The notes under the pieces are model-generated. The model was not told the DNA's origin. It ran no database searches and saw only the letters and a list, made by a program, of their open reading frames with translations. A stretch of 64,000 nt of DNA. Origin: Cryobacterium inferilacus (lineage in GTDB: Bacteria > Actinomycetota > Actinomycetes > Actinomycetales > Microbacteriaceae). Both the position numbers and the translations under genes were made by a program. Of the stretch, positions 52,960 to 62,751 are shown piece after piece (position 1 is the stretch's first letter; each line of letters begins with the position of its first letter). The stretch spans positions 1-64,000 of the forward strand of contig NZ_JAIEUL010000009.1 of assembly GCF_019599185.1 (NCBI RefSeq), in the 5' to 3' direction.

Positions 52960-55130
52960 CGGCGGCTCACCGGTCGCTTGCGCTGACCGATCTGCTGCAT
53001 CAGGCGGTTCTGCATGTCATCCAGCGGCAGGCCGCTCGCATCCTGGTGGTGCCTGGTCCACTCACCGTTCTCGTCGAGCCACCACGACGAGGTGCGCTCG
53101 TCCATGGCGCGGGTGAACAGCGCGTCGACCTCGGCGAGGTGCCTGGGGTCGACGAGGCGCACCAGCGCCTCCACCCGGCGGTCGAGGTTGCGGTGCATCA
53201 TGTCGGCGCTGCCGATGAACACCTGCGTCTCGCCGAGGGTGTGGAAGCTGAAGATGCGGGAGTGCTCGAGGTAGCGGCCCAGGATCGACCGCACCCGGAT
53301 GGTCTCGCTCAGGCCGGGCACGCCGGGCTTGAGGCTGCAGATGCCGCGCACCCACACGTCCACGGGCACGCCGGCCTGGCTGGCGCGGTAGAGCGCGTCG
53401 ATGATGTCCTCGTCCACCATCGAGTTGACCTTGATGCGGATGCCGGCGGGCTTGCCGGCCAACGCGTTGGCGGTCTCGTCGGCGATGCGCTTGAGCAGGG
53501 CCTTGCGCAGGTGCAGCGGGGCCACCAGCAGACGCTTGAACTTCTTCTCGATGGCGTAGCCGGAGAGCTCGTTGAACAGCCGGGTGAGGTCCTTGCCGAC
53601 CTGGTCATCCGCGGTCAGCAGGCCCATGTCTTCGTAGATCCGGCTGGTCTTGGGGTTGTAGTTGCCGGTGCCGATGTGGCTGTAGTGCCGCAGCACGCCC
53701 TTCTCGTAGCGCACCACGAGGGCGAGCTTGCAGTGCGTCTTGAGCCCGACGAGGCCGTAGACCACGTGCACGCCGGCCTTCTCGAGCTTGCGCGCCCAGG
53801 AGATGTTGGCCTGTTCGTCGAAGCGGGCCTTGATCTCCACCAGGGCCAGCACCTGCTTGCCCGACTCCGCGGCGGCGATGAGCGCCTCCACGATCGGGCT
53901 GTCGCCAGAGGTGCGGTACAGGGTCTGCTTGATGGCGAGAACGTTCGGGTCGGCCGCGGCCTGCTCGAGGAACGCCTGCACGCTGGTCGCGAACGACTCG
54001 TACGGGTGGTGCAGCAGCACATCGCCGCGGCTGATGGCGCGGAAGATGTCGGGGGTCTCGTTGGGCTCGCCGGTGAGCAGCTGGGCCGCGGTGGTGGGAA
54101 CGTGCTTGGTGTAGTGCAGGTCTGGCCGGTCGATGCGCAGGTCGAACAGACCGCCGAGGTCGAGCGGTGCGGGCAGGCGGTAGACCTCCTGCTCGGTCAC
54201 GTCCAGCTCGCGCACGAGCAGGCCGAGGGTGACCTCGTCCATGTCCTCGGTGACCTCGAGGCGGATGGGCGGGCCGAACCGGCGGCGCAGCAGCTCCTTC
54301 TCGAGGGCCTTGATCAGGTTCTCGGTGTCGTCCTCTTCGATGACGACGTCCTCGTTGCGGGTGACCCGGAACACGTGGTGTTCGAGGATGTCCATGCCGG
54401 GGAACAGGTCTTCGAGGTGGTTGGCGATGAGGTCTTCGAGGGTGATGAAGCGCACCTTGTCGACGGATTCGGTGCGGTCCACCCGCACGAAACGCGGCAG
54501 CATGGACGGCACCTTGAGGCGGGCGAATTCCTGTTTGCCGGTCTTGGAGCTGTGCAGCCGCACCGCCAGGTTGAGCGAGAGCCCGGAAATGTACGGGAAC
54601 GGGTGGGCCGGGTCGACGGCCAGCGGCATCAGCACCGGGAAGATCTGGTTGGAGAAGTAGCCCCGCAGTGATCGGCGGTCGGTGTCGTTGAGGCTGTCCC
54701 AGGTGACGATGTCCACGCCGTGCTCGGCCAGGGCGGGGCGCACGAGCTCCTGGAATGCGTGCGCGTGCCGGTCCTGCAGCACGTGCGCGGCCGTGGAGAT
54801 GTCGGTGAGAACATCGTGCGGCGCACGGCCGACGTTGGTCGGCACGGCCAGTCCGGTGAGGATGCGGCGCTTGAGCCCGGCGACGCGCACCATGAAGAAC
54901 TCGTCCAGGTTGCTGGCGAAGATGGCCAGGAAGTTCGCCCGCTCCAGCACCGGCAGGGCCGGGTCTTCGGCCAGTTCCAGCACCCGCTGGTTGAACGCCA
55001 ACCAGCTCAGTTCACGGTCGAGGTAGCGCTCGACCGGGAGTGCGGGATCGTTTTTGCCGATCTGAGGGTCAAAATCGTCGTCGAGTTCGCTCTCGAGACC
55101 GGAGCTGCCTGGGATGTTGTCGCCGTCCAT
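52956..55130 (-). CDS. ppk: Polyphosphate kinase 1
   Basis: 724-aa enzyme making polyphosphate from ATP. N domain begins [20 protein letters not shown]; the autophosphorylated His region is [20 protein letters not shown]; the second catalytic His region is [20 protein letters not shown]. All PPK1 domains present. CAAGAT at 55137-55142 lies 6 nt before the ATG and a PHO box sits about 30 nt further upstream, so induction by phosphate starvation is likely. Transcribed with the Nudix gene. Confidence 0.96.
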   Translation of the reverse strand: MDGDNIPGSSGLESELDDDFDPQIGKNDPALPVERYLDRELSWLAFNQRVLELAEDPALPVLERANFLAIFASNLDEFFMVRVAGLKRRILTGLAVPTNVGRAPHDVLTDISTAAHVLQDRHAHAFQELVRPALAEHGVDIVTWDSLNDTDRRSLRGYFSNQIFPVLMPLAVDPAHPFPYISGLSLNLAVRLHSSKTGKQEFARLKVPSMLPRFVRVDRTESVDKVRFITLEDLIANHLEDLFPGMDILEHHVFRVTRNEDVVIEEDDTENLIKALEKELLRRRFGPPIRLEVTEDMDEVTLGLLVRELDVTEQEVYRLPAPLDLGGLFDLRIDRPDLHYTKHVPTTAAQLLTGEPNETPDIFRAISRGDVLLHHPYESFATSVQAFLEQAAADPNVLAIKQTLYRTSGDSPIVEALIAAAESGKQVLALVEIKARFDEQANISWARKLEKAGVHVVYGLVGLKTHCKLALVVRYEKGVLRHYSHIGTGNYNPKTSRIYEDMGLLTADDQVGKDLTRLFNELSGYAIEKKFKRLLVAPLHLRKALLKRIADETANALAGKPAGIRIKVNSMVDEDIIDALYRASQAGVPVDVWVRGICSLKPGVPGLSETIRVRSILGRYLEHSRIFSFHTLGETQVFIGSADMMHRNLDRRVEALVRLVDPRHLAEVDALFTRAMDERTSSWWLDENGEWTRHHQDASGLPLDDMQNRLMQQIGQRKRPVSRR

Positions 55131-55136
55131 CTGTCC

Positions 55137-55191
55137 ATCTTGACACTCGGCGCCGAGCGGGCGCGACGCCCACGGTGAACGGAACGTTAAC
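55137..55191 (-). promoter_or_regulatory. ppk promoter with PHO box
   Basis: Minus strand GTTAACG-N4-GTTCACC (55191-55174) has two 7-mers at 11-nt pitch; CAAGAT (-10) lies at 55142-55137, 6 nt before the ATG. The TAA of the first repeat is also the mshD stop codon. Confidence 0.7.
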
Positions 55192-56077
55192 GGGGCCAGC
55201 GGTGGTACTGCACATCCACCGTGCGATCGGCGAATCCGAGGCTGCGGTACAGGCCGACCGGCCCGGTGCTCTCGGCCTCCACGTACAGTTCCACGGCCGT
55301 GCAGCCCCGCTCGCGCAGGCGTGCGAGCCCCGCCAGCATGAGGGCGCGACCGAGGCCGGCGCCGGCGGCATCCGGGTGCACCCCGAGCACGTAGATCTCG
55401 CCGAGGGTGGAACCCGGTTCGACCTTCAGCCAGTTGTAGCCGAGGATCGGCCCCGTGCCTGAGCGGGCCAGCAGTAGGTCGTCGGCGTCGAACCAGGGTT
55501 CGGCCTGCCTGGCGGCGAGGTCATCCTCGGTGAGGGCGCCCTGTTCCGGATGCCTGGCGAAGACGAGAGCGTTCAACCGCACCCACTCCGCGGCGTCGCC
55601 CGGCGTGAACGGGGTGATGCTCACCCCGTCGGCCAGGGTGGGAACGGCGGACGCGTCGGCGTCGGTCAGGGGGCGTTCGAGCTGCAGGAGGGTGCGCGCG
55701 GCGCTGAAGCCGAACCGGTCCGCCAGGGCGCGGGCGCCGGGGTGGTCTCCGTGCGCCCAGGCGGTGAGGTCACCCGACATGCCGCCCTCGTCCTCGAACA
55801 GGCGGCGGAGCGCGGCGGTGGCGTGCCCCAGGCGGCGGTAGCGCGGGTGCACGACCAGGTCGACCTGCCCCCGCCCGAGGATCACTGCGCCGACGGCGTC
55901 TTCGCCCTCGAGCAACAGCTGCGGGCTGCGCCGACCTGAGCGTGCGTCGAGCAGGGACTGCTCGTTGAACGGCCGATAGCCGTCGGTGTGCGCCGCCGCG
56001 TCGGCGACGTCATGGAACCGGGCCGCGAATGCGGTGTCGGTCAGGTCAGGCGCCGACAGAGTGAGCGACACGTTCAC
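55187..56077 (-). CDS. mshD: Mycothiol synthase
   Basis: 296-aa tandem-GNAT enzyme acetylating Cys-GlcN-Ins, the last step of mycothiol synthesis. N-terminal GNAT half (about 1-135) has [20 protein letters not shown]-terminal half (about 150-296) has the acetyl-CoA loop [20 protein letters not shown] and ends [18 protein letters not shown], the MshD signature. Start overlaps the glnR end by 32 bp. Confirms an actinobacterial host. Confidence 0.92.
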   Translation of the reverse strand: MNVSLTLSAPDLTDTAFAARFHDVADAAAHTDGYRPFNEQSLLDARSGRRSPQLLLEGEDAVGAVILGRGQVDLVVHPRYRRLGHATAALRRLFEDEGGMSGDLTAWAHGDHPGARALADRFGFSAARTLLQLERPLTDADASAVPTLADGVSITPFTPGDAAEWVRLNALVFARHPEQGALTEDDLAARQAEPWFDADDLLLARSGTGPILGYNWLKVEPGSTLGEIYVLGVHPDAAGAGLGRALMLAGLARLRERGCTAVELYVEAESTGPVGLYRSLGFADRTVDVQYHRWPR

Positions 56078-56738
56078 CGTCCTCTTCGTACACGTTGAAG
56101 CGGTAACCGACGTTGCGCACGGTGCCGATCAGGGATTCCTGGTCGCCGAGCTTGGCGCGCAACCGCCGCACGTGCACGTCGACCGTGCGGGTGCCGCCGA
56201 AGTAGTCGTAGCCCCACACCTCACTGAGCAGCTGCTCCCGGGTGAACACCCTGGACGGATGCGCGGCCAGGAAGCGGAGCAGTTCGAACTCCTTGTAGGT
56301 GAGGTCGAGAGGCTTGCCGTGCACCTTGGCGGAATAGCTGGCCTCGTCGATGACGACACCGGCGGCGCGGATGGTGGGGGAGGGCTCATTGTGCGGGGTG
56401 CGCCCGGCGGCGAGACGGATGCGCGCGTCCACCTCGGCTGGGCCGGCGGTGTTGAGCACAACGTCGTCGACACCCCAGTCGGGGCTGACGGCGGTGAGGC
56501 CGCCCTCGGTGATCACCAGCAACAGCGGCACGCTGCTCCCCGTGGTGCGCAGGATCTGGCACAGCGACTTGGCGGCCATCAGATTGGCCCGCGCATCCAC
56601 CAGGATCAGATCGGAATCGGGCGCGGTGATGAGCTGATCCGGCTGAGCCGGAATGAGTCGTGTGCTGTGTGAGAGCAACGCCAGGGCTGGGAGAACGTCA
56701 TCATTCACCGCCGAGGTTAGGATCAACAGCTGCGCCAC
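56046..56738 (-). CDS. glnR: GlnR-type orphan response regulator
   Basis: 230-aa OmpR-family protein. The receiver half (1-120) starts MAQLLILTS without the paired acidic residues of a phosphorylatable pocket and keeps one Asp in LILVDARA, typical of GlnR. The C-terminal winged helix (about 130-220) has [20 protein letters not shown] and [15 protein letters not shown], ending VGYRF. In Streptomyces the pst-mutT-ppk-mshD-glnR order is the same, supporting the name. GTG start with GGAGGA 5 nt upstream. Controls nitrogen genes, with links to phosphate control. Confidence 0.82.
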   Translation of the reverse strand: MAQLLILTSAVNDDVLPALALLSHSTRLIPAQPDQLITAPDSDLILVDARANLMAAKSLCQILRTTGSSVPLLLVITEGGLTAVSPDWGVDDVVLNTAGPAEVDARIRLAAGRTPHNEPSPTIRAAGVVIDEASYSAKVHGKPLDLTYKEFELLRFLAAHPSRVFTREQLLSEVWGYDYFGGTRTVDVHVRRLRAKLGDQESLIGTVRNVGYRFNVYEEDGERVAHSVGA

Positions 56739-56799
56739 GCAGGTCCTCCAAGAGTCGTGCGACTCATCCTAGCGTGCCACGGAATCGGACTCTGGCGTG

Positions 56800-56805
56800 C
56801 ACAAT
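56800..56805 (+). promoter_or_regulatory. Leaderless -10 element, small membrane gene
   Basis: CACAAT (with upstream TG) ends 6 nt before GTG 56812, supporting that start over the GTG at 56797. Confidence 0.4.
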
Positions 56806-56811
56806 GGGACT

Positions 56812-57075
56812 GTGAGCTGGAAGCGTTTGAGCGTGGGAATGATTTGGCTGGTCGCCGCGGTATGTGCCGTACTGACCGGTCTGCTCGTCGCCCCGGAAAA
56901 TCGGTTCGTCTGGACGAGCCTGTCCCTGGCGGGTTGCACCATCCTCACCCTCGCAGCCCAACTGTCCACCGGGCAGAAGGAAGGCTACGTCAGCCGGGTG
57001 ACGCTCAGCCTGGTCGGTGCCGTCCTGGTGCTCGCCGTCGCCACCGGCATCTTCGCCCTGTTGGGCCTCGTATAA
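56812..57075 (+). CDS. Small three-helix membrane protein
   Basis: 87-aa protein with three hydrophobic segments (about 9-28, 35-52, 62-86) and a short amphipathic loop (STGQKEGYVSRV). No family name known to me; similar short proteins sit near glnR in related genomes as I recall. Divergent from glnR. Confidence 0.6.
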   Translation: MSWKRLSVGMIWLVAAVCAVLTGLLVAPENRFVWTSLSLAGCTILTLAAQLSTGQKEGYVSRVTLSLVGAVLVLAVATGIFALLGLV

Positions 57076-57113
57076 CGGTTCGGCGTTTCGGCCTCAGGCC
57101 GCGCGGCAGAGGA

Positions 57114-57119
57114 TAGAGT
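57114..57119 (+). promoter_or_regulatory. Leaderless -10 element of 37-aa gene
   Basis: TAGAGT ends 6 nt before the ATG at 57126. The spacing supports expression of this very short ORF. Confidence 0.5.
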
Positions 57120-57125
57120 GAAGGC

Positions 57126-57239
57126 ATGTCAACGCTCGCACTCGAAATCCTGTTCCTGGGCCTCCTCGCGCTGGCCAGCCTGTCGATCGCCTGGGTCTCC
57201 GGCGTCGTGCTGTTCAAGCTGTTCCGGGGCCAGCGGTAA
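57126..57239 (+). CDS. 37-aa single-helix membrane protein
   Basis: Encodes MSTLALEIL, one long hydrophobic helix (LFLGLLALASLSIAWVSGVV) and a basic tail FKLFRGQR, then TAA. A leaderless promoter precedes it and the next gene starts 6 bp after its stop, so it is probably translated as the first cistron of that operon. The inside-positive tail predicts N-out/C-in topology. Function unknown; too short for most gene callers. Confidence 0.65.
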   Translation: MSTLALEILFLGLLALASLSIAWVSGVVLFKLFRGQR

Positions 57240-57245
57240 TCCGAA

Positions 57246-57896
57246 GTGTACGAAATCCCGGTCGGCCTGCCGTCCGAGCTCGTTCCGCTGTCCTGGCTCC
57301 TCGGAGTCTGGGAGGGTTCTGGCATCCTCGACTACACGGCCGACGGTGAGACGGTCACCCGCGAATTCGGTCACCGGATCAGCTTCAGCCACGACGGTCT
57401 GCAGCACCTTAACTACAGCTCGTACACCTGGCTCGAACCCGAACCCACCGCCGCTCTGCCCGTCGATGCCGATGCCGCAGCACCCGACGCCGCGGCCGCC
57501 GCTATCCCGTTAATGACCGAGACCGGCTACTGGCGGCTCAGCCGCCCGCAGCAGGCCGGCGACCCGGGGCCAGGCCTGCTTCCCGGTGTGGGCGAGGCCC
57601 CGTTCCAGACCGCCGAGGCGGTGGAGACCCTGCGCAACGCCGACGGCGGGTTCGACATCGAGGTGAGCCTGGTGCATCCGGGCGGCATCATCGAGCTGTA
57701 CCTCGGCCAGGTGAAGGGTCCACGCATCGACCTGGCCACCGACGCCATCGTGGCCACCAGTGGGGCCAAGCCGTACGCGGCCGCGACCCGGCTGTACGGC
57801 CTCGTCGACAGCCACCTGCTCTGGGCGTGGGACATCGCCGCCCTGGGCGAGGACCTGCGCACCCACGCGTCCGGCCGGCTCAGCCGCATCTCCTGA
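57246..57896 (+). CDS. Nitrobindin-like (FABP/DUF1794) heme-barrel protein
   Basis: 216-aa beta-barrel protein starting with GTG. SWLLGVWEGSGILDY is the GxWxGxG lipocalin/FABP signature of nitrobindins, and RLYGLVDSHLLWAWDIAALG closes the barrel. A His-containing heme pocket is typical of the family, which may detoxify peroxynitrite; heme binding here is inferred. An insert of about 35 residues rich in Ala/Asp (after residue 70) is unusual. Operon with the 37-aa gene and ygfZ-like gene. Confidence 0.8.
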   Translation: MYEIPVGLPSELVPLSWLLGVWEGSGILDYTADGETVTREFGHRISFSHDGLQHLNYSSYTWLEPEPTAALPVDADAAAPDAAAAAIPLMTETGYWRLSRPQQAGDPGPGLLPGVGEAPFQTAEAVETLRNADGGFDIEVSLVHPGGIIELYLGQVKGPRIDLATDAIVATSGAKPYAAATRLYGLVDSHLLWAWDIAALGEDLRTHASGRLSRIS

Positions 57897-57937
57897 CCGC
57901 CCGACGCCGTTTTCCCCGCTGTTATCAAGGAGACCCG

Positions 57938-59122
57938 ATGACCACCGACCCCGCAGCATCCGTTCCCCCCACCGGCTCGGCCCTGCTCGACCTGGATGCC
58001 GCGGTGCAGGCCGACGGCATCGACGCCGGGGTGGCCGCCCACTACGGCAACCCGAACGCCGAACAACGCCGGCTGCTGGCCGGTGAGGCCATCGTCGACC
58101 TGTCCCACCGCGGGGTGCTGTCGGTCTCCGGCCCCGACCGGCTCACCTGGCTGAACTCGATGTCCAGCCAGGAGCTGCGCGGACTCACCCCCGGCCAATC
58201 CACCGAGACGCTGCTGCTCGACCCCACCGGCCACCTCGAATACGCCATCGCCCTCATCGACGACGGTGTGGAGAGCTGGCTGCTCATCGAGGCCGCCGAA
58301 CTGCCCGGCCTGCAGGCCTGGCTCGACCGGATGCGGTTCACCCTGCGCGTGCAGATCGTCGACCACACCCTCGCATACGCCACCATCGGCACCATGGCCG
58401 CCGACCCGGCCGCCGTCGCGCTGCGCCCTGCCGCGCCCAACGGGGTGCCGCTGGTGTGGCACGACCCGTGGGCCGAGGTCGCCCCTGGCGGCTGGCAGTA
58501 CGCCGCCGGCACCGCCCACCCCGGCGCGGACTGGCACTGGACAGAGGTGCTGATCGACCGGTCGGCGCTGCCGGCACTGCGCGATGCCATCGCGGCCGGT
58601 CCCGTCACCGCCGCTGGGCTGCTCGCCCTGGAGGCGCTGCGCATCGCCGCCTGGCGGCCGCGCGGCGCCCTCGACGCCGACGAGCGCACCATCCCGCACG
58701 AGCTGGACTGGCTGCGCACCGCCGTGCACCTGACCAAGGGCTGCTACCGCGGCCAGGAAACCGTCGCCAAGGTGCACAACCTCGGCCACCCGCCGCGCCG
58801 CCTGGTACTGCTGCACCTGGACGGCTCCGACGCCGTGCTGCCCGTGCACGGCGACGAGGTGCAGGGTGACAGGTTCGTCGCCAACAGCGACCCGGAGCGT
58901 CGCACCGTCGGCACGATCACGTCCAGCGCCATCCACTACGAGCTCGGGCCGATCGCCCTGGCCGTGGTGAAGCGCACGGTGCCGGGAACGGTGACCCTGC
59001 ACGTGCTCTCGCAGGGCCTGTCCATCACGGCCAGCCAGGAGGTCATCGTGCCGGAGTCCGCTGGGTCGGTGGCCGAGATCCCGCGGCTGCCTCGCCTGGG
59101 CGTACGGGCCCCGCGCGGCTGA
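57938..59122 (+). CDS. ygfZ: YgfZ-type folate-binding protein
   Basis: 394-aa GcvT-fold protein. The diagnostic motif KGCYRGQETVAKVHN contains the conserved Cys of YgfZ, which assists repair or assembly of some Fe-S enzymes with THF. VDLSHRGVLSVSGPDRLTWL near the N-terminus matches the GcvT-like start. AAGGAG precedes ATG 57938. 41 bp after the nitrobindin-like gene, likely same transcript. Confidence 0.88.
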   Translation: MTTDPAASVPPTGSALLDLDAAVQADGIDAGVAAHYGNPNAEQRRLLAGEAIVDLSHRGVLSVSGPDRLTWLNSMSSQELRGLTPGQSTETLLLDPTGHLEYAIALIDDGVESWLLIEAAELPGLQAWLDRMRFTLRVQIVDHTLAYATIGTMAADPAAVALRPAAPNGVPLVWHDPWAEVAPGGWQYAAGTAHPGADWHWTEVLIDRSALPALRDAIAAGPVTAAGLLALEALRIAAWRPRGALDADERTIPHELDWLRTAVHLTKGCYRGQETVAKVHNLGHPPRRLVLLHLDGSDAVLPVHGDEVQGDRFVANSDPERRTVGTITSSAIHYELGPIALAVVKRTVPGTVTLHVLSQGLSITASQEVIVPESAGSVAEIPRLPRLGVRAPRG

Positions 59123-59197
59123 GACGAGGCGACGGGCCGGGCATCCGCCGGGACTTTCGTCACCCGAGGGGGTGCGGCGTCTGCGTGTGCGCCTCGC

Positions 59198-59203
59198 TAG
59201 AGT
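59198..59203 (+). promoter_or_regulatory. Leaderless -10 element of gpmA
   Basis: TAGAGT ends 6 nt before the ATG at 59210. Confidence 0.45.
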
Positions 59204-59209
59204 TGGAGC

Positions 59210-59959
59210 ATGTCTGCTCCTTATACCCTCATTCTCCTCCGCCACGGCAACAGCACCTGGAACCAGCAAAACCTCTTCACCGGTTGGGTGGACGTGCGTC
59301 TGAGCGACCAGGGCCGGGCCGAGGCGCTGCGCGCCGGCGAGCTGCTGGCCGAGTCCGGCCTGCTGCCGGACATCCTGCACACCTCGCGCCTCACCCGCGC
59401 GATCCAGACCGCCGACATCGCCCTCGAAGAGGCCGACCGGCTGTGGATCGACGTCAAGCGCTCCTGGCGCCTCAACGAGCGCCACTACGGCGCGCTGCAG
59501 GGCCTGGACAAGGCCGAGACGCTCGCCAAGTACGGCCCGGAGCAGTTCCAGACCTGGCGTCGTTCGTTCGACGTGCCGCCGCCCCTGCTCGACGACTCCT
59601 CCGAGTGGTCCCAGGCCGGCGACGCCCGTTACGCGGACCTCGGTGAGGACCTGCCCCGCACCGAGAGCCTCAAGGACGTCATCGCCCGGATGCTGCCGTA
59701 CTGGGAGTCCGACATCGCCGCGGACCTCCGCACCGGCAAGACCGTGCTCGTCACGGCACACGGCAACTCGTTGCGCGCCCTGGTCAAGCACCTCGACGGC
59801 ATCTCCGACGCCGACATCGCCGAGCTGAACATCCCCACCGGCATCCCGCTGGTCTACCGCCTCGACGAGAACCTCAAGCCGATCGGTGCGGGCGAGTACC
59901 TCGACCCCGCCGCGGCCGCCGCCGGTGCCGCAGCCGTCGCCGCGCAGGGCAAGAAGTAA
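59210..59959 (+). CDS. gpmA: 2,3-bisphosphoglycerate-dependent phosphoglycerate mutase
   Basis: 249-aa glycolytic mutase. [20 protein letters not shown] holds the phosphorylated His12; [19 protein letters not shown] and [20 protein letters not shown] hold the remaining active-site residues. Length and motifs fit GpmA rather than a generic histidine phosphatase. Monocistronic with its own promoter and terminator. Confidence 0.95.
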   Translation: MSAPYTLILLRHGNSTWNQQNLFTGWVDVRLSDQGRAEALRAGELLAESGLLPDILHTSRLTRAIQTADIALEEADRLWIDVKRSWRLNERHYGALQGLDKAETLAKYGPEQFQTWRRSFDVPPPLLDDSSEWSQAGDARYADLGEDLPRTESLKDVIARMLPYWESDIAADLRTGKTVLVTAHGNSLRALVKHLDGISDADIAELNIPTGIPLVYRLDENLKPIGAGEYLDPAAAAAGAAAVAAQGKK

Positions 59960-59975
59960 CCCGAAGCCGCACACG

Positions 59976-60005
59976 AAAAGCCCCCGTCGCGAGACGGGGG
60001 CTTTT
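59976..60005. terminator. Bidirectional terminator between gpmA and phoU
   Basis: AAAAGCCCCCGTC and GACGGGGGCTTTT form a 13-bp stem with a GCGA tetraloop; T-run and A-run on either side serve both strands. Confidence 0.95.
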
Positions 60006-60035
60006 CTCGTTGACCAGCGACGGCGAGAGGGGAGG

Positions 60036-60698
60036 CTAGGCCTCCACCGGGGTGGACTGGTGCCAGTCGCCGGTGCCCAGGTACTGCACCTTCTTCGCGA
60101 TCGACACCGCGTGGTCGGCGAAACGCTCGTGGTACCGGCTGGCCAGGGTGGCGTCGACGGTCTCAGCCGACTGGCCCTTCCAGGTCTCGCCGAGTACCGC
60201 GTCGAACACGCTCAGGTGCAGCGCGTCGACCTTGTCGTCTTCATTGCGGATGGCCTCGGCCAGCGCCATGTCCTCGGTCGTGAGCAGCTCGGCGAGCATG
60301 TTCGCGATCTTCACGTCCAGTGCGCCCATCTCGGCGAACGTGGGACGCAGGCTCTTCGGAATCACCTTGTCGGGGAACCGGTACCTGGCCAGCTGGGAGA
60401 TGTGCGTCGACATGTCGCCCATCCGCTCCAGCGACGCGCTGATGCGCAGCGCGCTCACCACGATGCGCAGGTCACGCGCCACCGGCTGCTGCCTGGCGAG
60501 GATGGTGATGGCCAGCTCATCGAGCTCCACGGTGAGAGCGTCGATCTTGTCGTCGTCGGCGATGACCTGCTCGGCCAACGCCACGTCGGACTTGTTGAAA
60601 GCCTTGGTGGCCTTCTCGATGGAGATGGCCACCAGACGAGCGATCTCGGCGAGACGATCCTGCACCTCGGCGAGCTCCTGCTGAAATACTTCACGCAT
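60036..60698 (-). CDS. phoU: Phosphate-signalling protein PhoU
   Basis: 220 aa from ATG 60698. Two three-helix PhoU domains: the start MREVFQQELAEVQDRLAEIA, RDLRIVVSALRISASLERMG and the second E(x)xxD cluster in EDMALAEAIRNEDDKVDALH. PhoU links the Pst importer to the sensor kinase and keeps the Pho regulon off when phosphate is plentiful. Divergent from the senX3-type kinase with a PHO box between. Confidence 0.94.
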   Translation of the reverse strand: MREVFQQELAEVQDRLAEIARLVAISIEKATKAFNKSDVALAEQVIADDDKIDALTVELDELAITILARQQPVARDLRIVVSALRISASLERMGDMSTHISQLARYRFPDKVIPKSLRPTFAEMGALDVKIANMLAELLTTEDMALAEAIRNEDDKVDALHLSVFDAVLGETWKGQSAETVDATLASRYHERFADHAVSIAKKVQYLGTGDWHQSTPVEA

Positions 60699-60780
60699 GT
60701 ATCTGTGGTCCTTCCTGGTCGCGCCAAAGCGCGCGAACGCATGAGGCCCGCCTGGCCCCCGACCCATAGTGGCCAGCGGA

Positions 60781-60798
60781 GGTTAACGGCAGGTGCCC
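60781..60798 (-). promoter_or_regulatory. Weak PHO box between phoU and senX3-type gene
   Basis: Minus strand GGGCACC-N4-GTTAACC at 11-nt pitch; the first half matches the GTTCACC consensus at five of seven positions. It could serve phoU or both divergent genes. Confidence 0.45.
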
Positions 60799-60868
60799 TG
60801 CGATTGAACAGTTCCTAAAGTAGCGTGTGCCCACCCTTGCCGCTGCGAATGCCCCGTGGGATAGTCAC

Positions 60869-60874
60869 TAATCT
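60869..60874 (+). promoter_or_regulatory. Leaderless -10 element of sensor kinase gene
   Basis: TAATCT ends 6 nt before the ATG at 60881. Confidence 0.5.
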
Positions 60875-60880
60875 GGTCAA

Positions 60881-62035
60881 ATGGAATCGACCTGGCTCGT
60901 GTTGCTGTCCCTGGCACTGGGCCTCGCTGTCGGCGGAGGGTTCGTGACCTTGCTCTATGTGGCTGAGCACCACGGCAAGCGGGCGTCAGAGGTGATCAAC
61001 CCCGCGGTCCCCGACGGCATCGACCAGGTTCTCGATGCCCTGGAGAGCGCCGGCCTGGTGCTGGACCCGTCGAACAACGTGATCAAGACCTCCCCTGGAG
61101 CGGTGAGCATGGGACTGGTGGTGAACCAGCAGCTGACGCATCCGGAACTGCTGGCGCTGGCCCGCGGGGTGCGGCGCACCGGTGAGCCGGTGTCGGAGGA
61201 CCTGGTGCTCTCCCGCGGGCCGTTCGGCGACGCGAGCATGCACGTGCGGGTGCGCCTGGCCCGGCTCGGTTCCCGCTACGTGCTGCTGCTCGCCGAGGAC
61301 CGCACAGAGGCGTTCCGGCTCGACGAGGTGCGCCGGGATTTCGTGGCCAACATCAGCCACGAACTCAAGACCCCGATCGCCGCCGTCGGCCTGCTCGCCG
61401 AAGCCCTCGGCCACGCCGCGGATGAACCCGTGCAGGTGCGCCGGTTCGCCGATCGCCTCACCACAGAGGCCGGCCGGCTGGGCCGGCTCACCCAGGAGAT
61501 CATCGAACTGTCCAGGCTGCAGGCGCAGGATGCGTTGCGCCAGCCGGAACTGCTCGACATCGACGAGATCGTCGGTGCAGGGGTCGACCAGAACCGGGTC
61601 GTGGCAGAGGCCGACCGGATCACCATCGCGGTGGGGCGGAAGTCCAGGGCCAAGGTCTTCGGCGACGAACGCCTGCTCGTCATGGCCGTGCACAACCTCG
61701 TGGCCAACGCCGTGCACTACTCGACCTCCGGCGCCAGGGTCGGGGTGGGCGCGCGTGTCACCGACGGTGTGGTCGAGATCACGGTCACCGACCAGGGCAT
61801 CGGTATCCCAGAAGGCGACCTCGACCGCATCTTCGAGAGGTTCTTCCGCGTCGACCAGGCGCGGTCCCGCAACACCGGCGGCACCGGCCTCGGCCTGTCC
61901 ATCGTCAAGCACGTCGTGCAGATCCACGGCGGTGACATCCGGGTCTGGTCCCAACCCGGCAGCGGCTCCACCTTCACCATTCGCCTGCCAGAGGCGACTC
62001 ACCCCGCGTTAGCGGCGACAGGAGACACCCCATGA
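60881..62035 (+). CDS. senX3: Phosphate sensor histidine kinase (SenX3/PhoR type)
   Basis: 384-aa kinase with one N-terminal helix (about 5-28), no extracellular sensor loop, a PAS-like domain (about 45-150), HisKA with FVANISHELKTPIAAVGLL (phospho-His160) and an ATPase domain with LVANAVHYS, DQGIGIPEGDLDRIFERFFR and GGTGLGLSIVKHVVQ. This is the SenX3 design, in which phosphate status is read through PhoU/Pst. Overlaps the regulator gene by 4 nt. Confidence 0.9.
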   Translation: MESTWLVLLSLALGLAVGGGFVTLLYVAEHHGKRASEVINPAVPDGIDQVLDALESAGLVLDPSNNVIKTSPGAVSMGLVVNQQLTHPELLALARGVRRTGEPVSEDLVLSRGPFGDASMHVRVRLARLGSRYVLLLAEDRTEAFRLDEVRRDFVANISHELKTPIAAVGLLAEALGHAADEPVQVRRFADRLTTEAGRLGRLTQEIIELSRLQAQDALRQPELLDIDEIVGAGVDQNRVVAEADRITIAVGRKSRAKVFGDERLLVMAVHNLVANAVHYSTSGARVGVGARVTDGVVEITVTDQGIGIPEGDLDRIFERFFRVDQARSRNTGGTGLGLSIVKHVVQIHGGDIRVWSQPGSGSTFTIRLPEATHPALAATGDTP

Positions 62036-62712
62036 CTCGAATCCTTCTGGTTGAAGACGAGAAGGCGCTGAGCGAGCCGCTGAGCTTCCTGCTGGAGCGG
62101 GAGGGTTACGAGGTCACCGTGGCCGAGGACGGCCCGGCCGCGCTCGCCGAGTTCGACCGCACCGGCGCCGACCTGGTGCTGCTGGACCTCATGCTGCCCG
62201 GCATCCCCGGCACCGAGGTGTGCCGGGAGATCCGCACCCGCTCCTCGGTGCCGATCATCATGCTCACCGCCAAGGACTCAGAGGTCGACATCGTCGTGGG
62301 GCTCGAACTGGGCGCGGACGACTACGTCACCAAGCCGTACTCGACCCGGGAACTGCTCGCCCGCATCCGCGCCGTCTCACGTCGGCACACCGACCAGGGC
62401 GAGGGGGACGACGGTGTCCTGGCCGCCGGCACCGTGCGGATGGACATCGAGCGGCACACGGTGTCGGTCTCCGGCGAGGTCGTGAACATGCCGTTGAAGG
62501 AATTCGAGCTGCTCGAATTCCTGCTGCGCAACGCCGGCCGGGTCCTCACCCGCGGACAGCTGATCGACCGGGTCTGGGGCAGCGACTACTTCGGCGACAC
62601 CAAGACCCTCGACGTGCACATCAAGCGCATCCGCTCCCGCATCGAAGCGACGCCGTCGGATCCGACCATGCTCGTCACCGTGCGCGGGTTGGGTTACCGC
62701 TTCGAGGCCTGA
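62032..62712 (+). CDS. regX3: Phosphate response regulator (RegX3/PhoP type)
   Basis: 226-aa OmpR-class regulator. Receiver: acidic pair in LLVEDEK, phospho-acceptor Asp52 in LLDLMLPG, Lys101 in YVTKPYS. Winged helix: VVNMPLKEFELLEFLLRNAG and TLDVHIKRIRSRIE. It should bind the GTTCACC-type repeats seen before pstS, ppk and phoU. ATG overlaps the kinase stop. Confidence 0.92.
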   Translation: MTRILLVEDEKALSEPLSFLLEREGYEVTVAEDGPAALAEFDRTGADLVLLDLMLPGIPGTEVCREIRTRSSVPIIMLTAKDSEVDIVVGLELGADDYVTKPYSTRELLARIRAVSRRHTDQGEGDDGVLAAGTVRMDIERHTVSVSGEVVNMPLKEFELLEFLLRNAGRVLTRGQLIDRVWGSDYFGDTKTLDVHIKRIRSRIEATPSDPTMLVTVRGLGYRFEA

Positions 62713-62751
62713 CCGGCGCCTGCGGTTCGACGCCTCAGCGCCGAGATGCCT

